From Plantago ovata (Eukaryota; Streptophyta; Magnoliopsida; Lamiales; Plantaginaceae), in contig CM051457.1 of assembly GCA_028274465.1 (NCBI GenBank), positions 27,067,313 through 27,131,312 of the forward strand: a stretch of DNA of 64,000 nt, written 5' to 3'. This document shows, piece after piece, positions 11,707 to 21,865 of the stretch. The position numbers and the translations under genes were made by a program. Within the stretch, counting starts at the first letter, position 1, and the number at the start of each line of letters is the position of its first letter. The notes under the pieces were generated by a model that saw only the letters and a list, made by a program, of their open reading frames with translations, was not told the origin of the DNA and made no database searches.

Positions 11707-12110
11707 AAAAAATTTTTTTTGAAGGAAACAGATTTATTAATACTACGAATACGAAAAGTTTACATTGTTTGATCCATTGAGATTAAGATATCGATAAGTT
11801 TGATTATCTGTCCTAACTAGTTGGAACTTGGAACAACCAATCAGGACAATCCTAACTGCTATAAAGTTCAAGATGTAGCATTCTAATAAAATTCGAATTA
11901 TTACAGACCAAATGACCAACTTGCGATACTTGAAAATTTGTTCATCCTTGTCTTCCGTTTGCATTTTTGCTCCCTTTTTTGCCAATACATCCGCTACATT
12001 GTTTCCTTCCCGAAAAGTGAAAATTGTGGTGATCAAAACATGCATATTTTCGACAATAGATGAATAATTAAATGTAGGGAATCTACGCGCTCCATCAAAC
12101 ACTTCCGGCC
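11707..12110 (-). pseudogene. LINE retrotransposon remnant (RNase H end)
   Basis: On the minus strand an open frame (12102-11743) contains FREGNNVADVLAKKGA, which matches the conserved C-terminal block of the RNase H domain of plant LINEs (usually REGNxVADxLAKxG). The frame then degenerates. Downstream comes a typical LINE 3' end, with a tattaataaatctgtttcc-like stretch and an A-rich tail near 11707-11720. The element is strongly 5' truncated; reverse transcriptase and endonuclease are absent. Target duplications were not identified. RNase H identity rests on this one motif. Confidence 0.6.
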
Positions 12111-12680
12111 TAGATGAGGATAGTCACATAGTCCAACTGCGTCCATGGAAACCCAACCCGGGATATTTTTAGTTATTTACTTTATCCGTTTATCTTTATA
12201 TTAGTTGTTGAATCATCGTCCAATCATAAGACCATCACCAACCCACAAACTCTAGTTTACGCCACGTCAGTATTCCACTCACATCTAACTCTATCATACT
12301 CTTCATCTCCAACCCTCATACTCTACCTTACCTAAATTTTCCTTTTCTTTTTAAACTACTATATTCTTTTTTCATTTCTTTTAAAACATTATACTTCATA
12401 TTATTTAAATATCATTAATTAATTAAAAGTATCTAATAGTTTTCATTGTTTAGAATTTGCAATTCTTTTTCCCATTTCATTTAAATATGTTTTTTGTTGT
12501 GCAAGTATTCTAGTAGTAGTACTAGTATATTCGATCTATATTCTATTCTATGGAGTATGGACTATGAATGATGATACCAAAACCAAAAAGACAACCATAA
12601 AGTGTATATACATTGCTTCTAGCATGCCTTTACTTTGCAATGAAATACAAAAAGTTAAAAGGAAAAAAAAAAAATTGCAT
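12111..12680. other. Repeat-like spacer
   Basis: The part at about 12200-12340 is C-rich, with runs such as accaacccac and ctccaaccctc. This resembles the subterminal DNA of plant Harbinger/Tourist-type elements. I could not find paired ends. The open frames here have no motif. Confidence 0.3.
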
Positions 12681-12711
12681 CTAACCCGTATGCTAATAGC
12701 ATACGGGTTAG
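12681..12711. repeat. Perfect 14-bp inverted repeat, 3-base loop
   Basis: The arms ctaacccgtatgct (12681-12694) and agcatacgggttag (12698-12711) are exact reverse complements separated by aat. The left side is preceded by a run of A. There is no T-run after it, and the setting is eukaryotic, so a bacterial-type terminator is not meant. It is probably part of an unidentified repeat. Confidence 0.75.
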
Positions 12712-14033
12712 ACGTCCAAATGCTAACTAACTCGGATGGAGACAAACGTTTGCTGGCCACACTCATTTACAAACCCTATCTATCCTTGGATGTACATGGT
12801 CTAATGAGTCATAGTCTAGTTGTTGTTTTTATCCGTAAAATTACTAGTTGTTATTCTGTTGGGCATAGACGTTAGGCCTTTGGCCCGTGAGATACTCTAA
12901 AAGGTTTCCGAACTACTATAAAAACCAGTCAACTCTAGCTATCACTCTCCCGTTTGATGAATTCAGTTATTTTTCAGTAGAATTGTTAGCATCCTGAATT
13001 TGCAAGAATTATTTCTCCCTCAAATTCCGTTCTTCGCACCAACAATCCATTGGAGCCTTGGAGGTAATCTATTCCACGGATTAGCAATTCTCAATTGGTT
13101 CAGAAACCCCACATTAAACTTTGATATCTTTTATAATAATATTTCAATTTTTTTCTTTTTGTGATTTTAATAAAAAAGGGTTTATATAAGCGAGACTCAA
13201 ATGAAGCACAAGGACTGCTCCGACCAAAAAAAAAAAGTCCGAACAAGCTACACAAAATAGTTGTACAAGAAAAACGGCATGGACACCACTCACTCACAAT
13301 TTACAAATACCTAGAAGCTTTTTTAGTATAGAGGAGTAGTATATGATATGGAGTAATCCTAGGTATGGCCCGTATTCAAAGCTACTAGAATACTAAAATA
13401 ATTTCATGAATCATGACACCATCACCTCCGAACAATCCATGAATCTTCAAATCCGCTTACGGCAAACATTTCATTTATAAAAAAAAAGTCGAAAATATAT
13501 GAGGGAAAACTAAGTATACATATTTTAATCCTTTTACTATCTTTGAGTAATGTTATTGTTCCATCAAAAGTTTTGGTAGATAAAAATGCTAGCGGAATTA
13601 AGAGAATGATAGAACGCAATTAAGTGAGAAACCAACCATAATCTCGGTTTGGTTCTATTTTTATGTATCATTTTTAGAATGGGTGGTTAGGAAGGTGAAC
13701 ATAAATTTTTTTTAGAGTGAGAGAAAATTAGTGTTTGTTATTATTTTAGAGAATTTAGTAAGTAAGAAAAAGTAAAATGATGATATGTAAAAAGAGTTAT
13801 AGAAAGAGAAAGGGAGATAATGTGTTATAGAGAGAGAAATAATATAGAGAGATAAATTTTGAAGAAAAAAAACAAAAAGGAAAAAGCTAAAAAACAAAAA
13901 ACGTGAATATTGTTGAGGGGTGGCTAAAAAGAGAGGCAAAACTAATTTATGTTTTTAGAACGGAACTCCCAAAATAAAAAGAGAGTCAAACGGTGTGTCT
14001 GTGTTTGCAGATTGTTGTTCTTGTTATCTTGTA
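12712..14033. other. Spacer with possible LINE 3' fragment
   Basis: On the minus strand, 13297-13130 reads like the 3' end of a plant LINE: a frame with SPCASFESRLYKP and then ataaaccctttttt and attaaaa. I recall similar tails after LINE reverse transcriptases, but the evidence is thin. The remainder is AT-rich, with purine-rich tracts near 13720-13940 and no gene. Confidence 0.3.
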
Positions 14034-14271
14034 CTCATCTGTCCCAATCAATTCTTTACGTTTCCATTTTTGGAAAGTACCCCACATCCCATCTATATTA
14101 TTTTAAATATGGACTTCACATTTACACTTATTTATCTCCACTCATATCTCACATTTTTTTAATCAACTACCCCACATTTACATACAATATTTATATAACA
14201 CTACCAAACAAAATTATTCATTAAAAACCGTGCAAAAATCAAACGTAGACTTATCATCGGGACGGAGGGAG
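14034..14271. mobile_element. Stowaway-like MITE with TA target duplication
   Basis: The right end, cgggacggagggag followed by TA, is a textbook Stowaway terminus. The left end, TA then ctcatctgtcccaatc, is its decayed inverted partner; alignment continues through acgttt and tttttg. Length is 238 bp, close to the element at 8006-8242. A 91-codon open frame across it (13949-14224) is not a gene. Confidence 0.75.
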
Positions 14272-16237
14272 TATATTGAATACTGAAAAGACAAGTAATT
14301 GATTATGAACCATATTGTAGCACTAGTATCAAGTTATGATCTAGATCAATAACCGACTATTTGGGACTGCGTTTTCAACCCTGATTTTTCATATGATTTT
14401 GATCTCAAAATCAAAAATCCAGTATTCTATATGGATTTTGAGAAATAAAAAGAATCCTATTTTTTCTCTCTTTGACAAATCCTACTCAAACCTACTAAAA
14501 AAAATTAGAAACCAAATTCAATTCAAAAAAATTATGATTTTCAACCTTAAATTTCAATTTCAAAACTCAACTTTCACCAAAATAAAAAATCCACTTTCAA
14601 AATCCAGGTAATTCCACTCACACACAAAAAAGAATAAAATAGAATTTGAAAATGTGTGGATAGACATTACAGGAAACCTTCCAGCAACAATTTTTTTGGT
14701 TTTTTTCAATCATGAAAATTAAATACCACTATTTTAGATATTTTATTTCTTTAAAGAAACGGCATCATGCATTATTATGTTTGAGTGTGATGTAACATAG
14801 TAGATTATACTTGTGTGTTATAAGCACATTTTATGATCACGATTAGACTACTCTTCTTCATATAGAAGTATATCTTAAAAGATATTCAACTTTTAATTAT
14901 GTCGATATGATTGTTTTCTTGTCTTAAGATTTCATTATTTTATTATTATTGTCACTTCAAGCATAAGCAATCTGAAGTGAAACCTCAAAGAAATCAAGAA
15001 ACTATTTTAACGGGGGATGACCAGGTATATGTGATTTTCATTATAAATTTACTATAACGCCTCTAATTTTAAAGAAAAGAAATTAAGAGCAGATTTCATA
15101 GTCACAATTTCTTCGCGATAATCTATTTATAAGATGCCATTTGTCGAAAGTGTGAAAACATAACATAAGTTATGGTCGTCAAATTGCTAACACATACTAC
15201 TAAATCTCATTAGAAATTGCCAATTGTCACTCATGCACACCACACATAGCTAGCCCAGGTCAATATTTAAGAAGTTTTATTATATATGTGGTGCTTAATT
15301 AGTACTACTAGTAGTAAGAGTATGAGATAATCTGTATTGTCCTGTTGTTGGGACTTTACAAGATTAGGAGTTGAATAATCCAAAGATTGGTTTGGCCATA
15401 CATAATTAATTAACGGACCCCTAAAAATAGTTGCAATTTTGGCATTTTTCACAAACATTCCCTCACGATTTTGTATCCTGTACTCCATCAAATAATTAAA
15501 TAATATTTATTATTTTCTTTTAATTTAATTAAATTTATGTTTATATTCACCTTAACAGTTAAGTCACATTATTATAAGGTGATTTTATCTAATTTAGCCA
15601 TTTCGTTATAATAAAATTTGTTTTTGATAAATGTCAAGAAGTTCACTAATTTGAAAAGTTATATATTGTATGTAGATTAGTAACAAATAAAATAATTAAT
15701 TATATATCACACAACTTATTATTTTTTAATCACTTTATTAGCTATCGCCTATCGGTTCATTTTAGGTATCAAAGAGATAATAATAGTTCCTTTGATTAAT
15801 TTTCTTCCTACCAACCGATAAAAATCTACTCGGACCGAATGTCCGAATAATCGATCGACCCCATCAAGCTGGTTGATGAGCGAGTGGTATATCAATCATA
15901 TTCCACGTGTTTGTTGAATATACATACTATCTATATGCCGTCTTTGAATCATTTTCCTTGTTACCAAACGTGGCCTATACTGTGACCAGAATTTTTATAA
16001 ACAAATTTATGAGGTTTAGTACTTATGTTCGTTCGGTTCAAGCAACTTGCTAACATTAGAGAAGTGGTCCACTCCTCTACAATGTCATGTACAGTATGTT
16101 CTTTTTCTCCAATTCATGATTGACATTAATCACCACTTAATTGATGATGAGTTATTAGAAATAGAACTACACTCTATCTTAAAACACTTTAGTAGTTTAC
16201 TACTGTAGTTGTTTAGGAGCTACCGTAGTAGTAATAT
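14272..16237. other. AT-rich intergenic spacer
   Basis: No gene was found. Composition is strongly A/T with short homopolymers. Small frames (14393-14611 and 15267-15491) are low in complexity and unsupported. Confidence 0.45.
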
Positions 16238-16431
16238 GGCTCTGTTTTTCTTCCTCATAAAATTCATTATTTTAAATTTAGTTCAGTTCAAATCAATTCA
16301 GATGTATTCAGTTCAGTTCAAATTTGTTTAATACTATTTTGCACTACAAATAAGTTCAATTCATTTCAATTCAATTCAGATCCATTTAGATCAGTTTAGT
16401 TATGTTCTGTTCAGACAAAGAGAACAGAGCC
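16238..16431. mobile_element. Tourist-like MITE filled with TTCAGTTCA repeats
   Basis: The ends are inverted: ggctctgtttttctt on the left, and ggctctgttctcttt when the right end is reverse-complemented. Both ends are flanked by TAT, a 3-bp duplication compatible with PIF/Harbinger-type insertion. The inside is largely degenerate copies of ttcagttcaaatt. A similarly built element lies at 60969-61222, and a partial copy at about 18029-18150. Confidence 0.65.
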
Positions 16432-17513
16432 TATACAGGGTTAGATCTACAGGCGTCCCAAAAAATTGAAAAACAAATATTTATATGTAATTTTATTTTT
16501 TTTAAAAAAAATTATAGATAGTGTTTACGCTTTTTCAATATATGATCCCTCTAAATTTTTGAAAAAAATATACTCTCTGTGTAATTTTTCCCCACCATCA
16601 ACCTTAATTCATGGCCGCCTCTGGGACTATATATTCATCCGTTTTTTTTAGTTTTTTACGTTTGATTTTGGTTCGGAGTTTTGTATAATGAGTATGGTGT
16701 TTAATTTAGTGGCAAGACCCACAAAAAGTTGGTGAGATTAAGATTTGCACAAGTAAAAATTATAAAGAACGGACAAAAATAAAATTAGTAAAGAATTTAA
16801 AAAAAGATATGAGTAGAAACTTGCGTGATGAAAATTTACATAAAAGATACTGTACTTGAGTAAAAATAAAATTAAAAAAAAAGGGCCTGATTGCAGAGAA
16901 ATGGAAAGTGTATGGGGCTAAATGTGACAATCTCGTAACCAGACAAAACCAAGAAAATGGAAAAGGAAGAAGGAAAAAAACGCCAACCAATCATGACGTG
17001 ACACGACAAACGAGCTAGACGCAAGAATGAATTATGTATGGACTCAAACTACTCAAACTGAATGGGCGGCGCATGAGAGCCGACATGAAAGTTGTATGAA
17101 ACACCAAATAGTACCAAATCTGCAAACGGGGTTCATAACCTCAATATCACAGTCTCGAACCATTTTTATAACCGACGATTTAAACTTTGACTAGGAATAA
17201 TTTTTAAATTATAATAATAAAATATGTACTAAAATTATATTATAAAATTTTATATCAAAGATTTTAGTTATGCAATTTTGTTACATATTGTATACCATTA
17301 TGATTTAAAAGTAGTTGATACTCAAAATTTAAAATTATTGATCGTAAAAAATAAAATGATGCAACTATTTTAAAATGGATAAAAGAATGTATACAATTAA
17401 AAAAAAAAATTTCAATCAGAATGGATAGAATAAACAGATGGACTGTCTTCTTTTAAACATATGGACTATCTAATTGTGGACTTCACTCGATTTTAAATGT
17501 TACATTACATTTA
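16432..17513. other. AT-rich intergenic spacer
   Basis: No gene, RNA or ordered repeat was recognised. The frames at 16466-16651 and 16760-16990 are low in complexity. Confidence 0.45.
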
Positions 17514-17529
17514 ATGTTCTAACTTGTGT

Positions 17530-17719
17530 CGGAGTAAGGGTGACCGAGTCGTTAGAGGACTGGAGTAGCACATGAGAGATTGGGGGTTCAAACCTCGACG
17601 GAGACATAATGTGGTATAGTCATATTTGGAGCTATAAGGTTGATAAAGTTATATTTAAAATTATAAGATGGTTAAAAAGTAGTGTAGAACTAGGGTATGT
17701 ATATTTTTCGTTTAAAAAT
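17530..17719 (+). mobile_element. SINE, + strand, with 16-bp target site duplication
   Basis: A 190-bp unit lies between two exact copies of atgttctaacttgtgt (17514-17529 and 17720-17735). Near the 5' end are a tRNA-like A box (tgaccgagtcgttagag, from 17541) and a B box (ggttcaaacct, 17585-17595), the internal RNA polymerase III promoter of SINEs. The 3' end (tagtgtagaactagg, then ttcgtttaaaa) closely resembles that of the SINE at 35664-35847, so both belong to one family. It encodes no protein and would depend on LINE machinery to move. Confidence 0.88.
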
Positions 17720-17735
17720 ATGTTCTAACTTGTGT

Positions 17736-19931
17736 AGAATATAATTTTGGTCTATAATTGCTTAACCAACTTGATTTAATTTTACCTATAATTATATTAT
17801 ATAGGGTGGTAAGAGTTTGGTTTGGAAATGGTTGATGACCTTTCATTTTGGACAAGGTACCACTACTAGCTAGTGTCAACCTAGATCCCCAACTCTTAGT
17901 GCTTGTCTTAATTGTCTACTAATTAGGTGTCCTTTCCGGAAATACTTTAATCCCAACCCGATTTCATGAACCCACTTTTAATTGTGTGTGTGTGTGTTTT
18001 TTTTTTTTTAATTATTATAGTAAGGGTATGTTCTCCGTCTGAAAATTGATTATTTTTAAGCTCAGATCAGTTTACTTGATATCAGTTTAGACACATTAAG
18101 TTCAATTCAGTTCAGATGCATTAAGTTCAGTTCAGTTCAAAATTGCTTAATAGAAGATTAAAACTATTTTACTTTTAGATTGCTGGACATAATGATCGAA
18201 AATACATATTAAATAATTTGTACAAAAATGAAAATACAAAGAAATGGATAAACGAAAAATTGTCTTCAAAACAACAACAAAAGCAGGCCGCTTGAGACGA
18301 GGGAAGGGGGCTGCTTGACAGTCTGGTCCAGTTTCTGGTTTGCTCCCTCTTTGTTGAATCTGTAGAGACAAAAGGTGCATCGAGGATGTTTCCTTAAAGT
18401 AAAATACACCCTCTCACTATGGTGCTTGAAACGTTGAGCGTCTACTTTCTAGGATACAACGATACCCGAGATTACTAGATGCACAAGCTAGCAACCTCCA
18501 CGAGTCAAGAACTATTGTTTGGATTATGCACAAGGGGAGGAGAAGAGAGAATAGAATAGGGAGGGTTTTCTCTCATCTTTCTCTCAACTATATTTCCATG
18601 TAAGTGAGATCTATTTTTATATGTGAGAAGTTGAGTATGTAACTCCATCTCCACTAAGTGCATTTCATGTCACCATAAATGCCCATCATTACAAAATATT
18701 GTATATTTGTAACAAAAAATGTCATGTTAAATGACAACAAATGTCATGTTAAATATTTGTAACTCCCATGAGTTACAAATGCCAATATGAAACAACATTC
18801 TTCTAGGAGGCTTGAGATGTGGAACTAGCAAAAACCTTGGTTTGGTTCACGTTCCATGTTCGAGGATCGCGCGCATCTACTCATACACAAGTCCTCTAGT
18901 TTTGTGTATGATTAGAATTGTACTCAACTCATCTAACTACACAACTTGAACACCAGGTAGTAACTAATAAGTTATAAACTAGAGACTTCACTTTATCTTA
19001 AGCAATGTGGGACACATCCACTCAACCTTCTAACTTTAAGCACTTATACCTCACTAACCAAAAGTCCGTTATGGACATCCAATATATTCATTTGAAGCTC
19101 TTACAGAGTAGCTTTCGGATATATATATATATTACTTTATCTTAATTAATCAATAATTAAGAAATGATTTTCAAATAAATAAACCACAAAAGGTATTATT
19201 TATTTATCATTTTTCTTCATATTTTCCAATACACATTCCTCAGTTTCGCAACCATTGACGTCCGGCTATCACAGCTTGAGATGATGTCCATGGACGTGGA
19301 AGAATTATCAAAGGTTGTTGTAGGACACTTAGGGTTTCCAGATTTGGCGAATCTGGTTGAATTGGCATATCTGAATAAGTTTGACCAACCCATCCTATAT
19401 AAGTCAGCTATATATACTTAGAGGACGTCCATTCGAACTCCCAAATAACGCGGACGCGGTAATTTCAATGATAAGATCTTAGAAATACTCTTTGATAATT
19501 ATAATGCTAAAAGATTAGATTTTTCTTCTTTTAAAATTTTATTAGTAAATATCGCTTTGATGAGTCACACAGTAGAACCGACCGGACACAGTAGAGTTAA
19601 AGTCAATTTAAAATTTAAGGTCAAGAAATATGGTCAAGGGCGAAACCAGAACATAACGTCGCCTAATGCGTATATATGATTTTTTTTATGGTAGGACAAG
19701 TTTTCTGTATAATAAACAAAAAAATATTTAAAATATCAAAATTATACAACATAAGAGGTAATAGTTTACTAACAATCTATTATTTATGCGTCTTATTACG
19801 AAGGAACAATAAAAAATATTAAAATGAGTAGTACTACAATGTGTAAGAAATCAAAAAAAAACAAACACTAATATATATTAAAAAAAAATTTATGGGTAGT
19901 GCACCTGTCCCAATGTACTATCTCCGCCCTT
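17736..19931. other. Intergenic spacer with decayed repeats
   Basis: A partial TTCAGTTCA-type repeat lies at about 18029-18150. The stretch at about 18400-19080 is less AT-rich and repeat-like: it has a duplicated aaatgtcatgttaaat, an inverted pair atttgtaactc/gagttacaaat at 18755-18780, and agcaatgtgggacacatcc at about 19000. It could be old LTR retrotransposon DNA, but paired LTRs were not found. A 60-codon open frame at about 19236-19420 is noted in the findings. No gene is called. Confidence 0.35.
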
Positions 19932-20077
19932 AGACCGTTAATATCGGTCTTGGTGGGTCATTGTTTGGTGCCCACTGTACAGTGGGCCCCCAGTGACCCA
20001 CCAAATAAAAAAAAAGGATTGATGTACGGGCGCAAGTTAACCTGCGCCCATACAGCCACCAGCCACCGGCTGGTGGC
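19932..20077. repeat. Cluster of four consecutive inverted repeats
   Basis: Four hairpins follow one another: agaccg/cggtct (19932-19950); ttggtgggtca (19950-19960) paired with tgacccaccaa (19994-20004), enclosing the perfect palindrome cccactgtacagtggg (19971-19986); gggcgca/tgcgccc around gttaac (20028-20049); and gccaccagcc/ggctggtggc (20055-20077). The tract is GC-rich against the AT-rich surroundings and lies about 300 bp upstream of the Harbinger first ORF. It may be subterminal transposon DNA. Confidence 0.75.
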
Positions 20078-20176
20078 ATATATGGACTTGTCCCCCTCCT
20101 ATTAGTCCTTTTTTTTTATTTATCTTTATAATTATCTTTTTAGATTTTATAATTATCTTTTTAGGTTTTATTATTA

Positions 20177-20177
<1 letters not shown>

Positions 20178-20258
<81 letters not shown>
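20178..20258. repeat. (AT)n microsatellite
   Basis: About 80 bases of alternating A and T lie upstream of the transposon first ORF. Such tracts are unstable, and the length in an assembly is often wrong. Confidence 0.95.
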
Positions 20259-20263
<5 letters not shown>

Positions 20264-20370
20264 TTCATAATTTTTTTCCATCTATAAATATAACCTAACT
20301 TCATTATATTGCACACACTTCTAAAAACTCTAAATTACTCTCATTCTCTCTCTTATTCTCTCATAGCCAA

Positions 20371-21039
20371 ATGAATCCAAATGAAGATTTCTTTCCAGAG
20401 TTTTATTCTACTTATCAAAGTACCCAAAACTCTTCAGGTTTCCCAAGTTATGAAACATACACTCAGTTTCCACCGAATCCCACTCAAAATAGCCCCGAGC
20501 CTCAAAATGTTACGAACTCGACCCCTCAAAATGTTACGAACTCGAACAATCAATCGGCGGTGTCTTGGGATGCCGTTGAAGATTGCACCCTAATGTCAAC
20601 ATGGATTTACGTCAGTCAAAATGCGATAAAGGACCATTGTCATAAACAAGAAATCTTTTGGGGTGAGGTTTATAAGTTATATGAGCAAGCGCGAAAAGAA
20701 AACCCCGGAAAAATCAATCAACGTTCCGCAGAGTCAATGAGAGCTCGTTATCAGCGGCTCAACAAAAATGTCACTTAGTGGATCGGTTGTTGCAAGGAAG
20801 CCTATGCCCAGAAAACGAGCGGAATGAGTGATGCAGATGTTGACGCTATAGCTAACAAGCTATATAGTAAGGGTACTAAGGGCAAGAAGGCTGGATTTTC
20901 GCATAAACTTGTGTTTGAAATAGTTATGCGCCACACACCCAAGTGGGAGTTGAGTTATGGTGGAGGACAAAGAAGGCCTCATCCAGATGCAATGGAAGCC
21001 GAGCAAGAAGGTCATGGTAGTTCAAAAAAATCAAGAACC

Positions 21040-21070
<31 letters not shown>

Positions 21071-21369
21071 CTACACCAGATACTCCAGTGAGTGGTGCTT
21101 CAACAATAAACCGTCATACCGGTCGAAATGCGGCAAAAGCTAGAAGGAAGGGCAAAGGTGTGGCATCTTCATCAACTGCTGTGATTTCAGATGAATTTAC
21201 TAGTGAGCTGCGTGCAATGAGGCTCACGCGTGAGAAAGAACTTGAGGTGAAGGTCGAATTTGAGAAAAAGAAGCTAAATGGCAATTTGTTGAATGCTTTG
21301 TTGGCTAAACCGAATCTAACTGAGCAAGAAGAACAAGTCAAGAATCGCTTGTTGGCGGAGTACCTTTAA
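20371..21369 (+). pseudogene. Harbinger ORF1, Myb/SANT-like DNA-binding protein, one nonsense codon
   Basis: A continuous frame of 332 residues is interrupted once, by TAG at 20776-20778. Residues about 68-150 form the Myb/SANT-like (trihelix) domain: WDAVEDCTLMSTWIYVSQN, then FWGEVYKLYEQA, then RARYQRLNKNV, and, after the stop, WIGCCKEAY. The tail contains an Asp run (from GAT repeats at about 21042-21069), a basic stretch (KARRKGKG) and a charged coiled-coil-like end with LLAEYL. In this superfamily ORF1 products bind transposon ends and help bring transposase to the nucleus. Database annotation often mislabels such proteins as glutathione S-transferase T3-like or NAM-associated. The lesion looks like a point change of a CAG or AAG codon. 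Confidence 0.82.
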
Positions 21370-21865
21370 TTATCGCTATGTCTTTTTATTGTCGTAATGC
21401 ATTACTATGTCTTCGTATTATTTCAGTTATGTTTGATTTCGCTCCGATCCATTATGTATAATTATGTTTGTAATCGGGTGTATTTGCTATTTTCAAATGT
21501 AAGGTGTGTTGTTTCTTATTGATATGTACTGCTATAATTAAATCTATGAGCTTTTATCAGTCTATAGCCTGTTCTACTTTCGTTTTTTTCAAGAAAGTTC
21601 ACATGCTTCTTCCCCTTTAGTCAATTCATCTTCCACTACAACTTTAATGATTCCATCTTTGTCAGACAAACTTTAAACTTCACATGCTTCTCCCAATTTG
21701 CTGACTCATATCCAACTCATTGTTGACTAAGATCTAACTCATTGTCCACTCAAATTCATCTATATCTCTCTTCAAATATGGGAGTGATCTTTACCATACT
21801 TACACCTACATCTTTTCCAACACTTCAACTTCCCCTCACTCTTCCTTGTATCCACACTAAAAATA
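21370..21865 (+). other. Spacer between the two Harbinger genes
   Basis: This 496-bp stretch holds the 3' end of ORF1 and the leader of ORF2. It is pyrimidine-rich from 21590 onwards. It has no ORF of note. Confidence 0.5.

Noticed and set aside
12564..12875. 103-codon frame over the perfect hairpin
   Set aside because: It is AT-rich, runs through an A tract and a palindrome, and resembles no protein.
18400..19080. Possible LTR retrotransposon fragment
   Set aside because: The texture suggests an old repeat, but no paired LTRs, primer-binding site or coding remnant was found.
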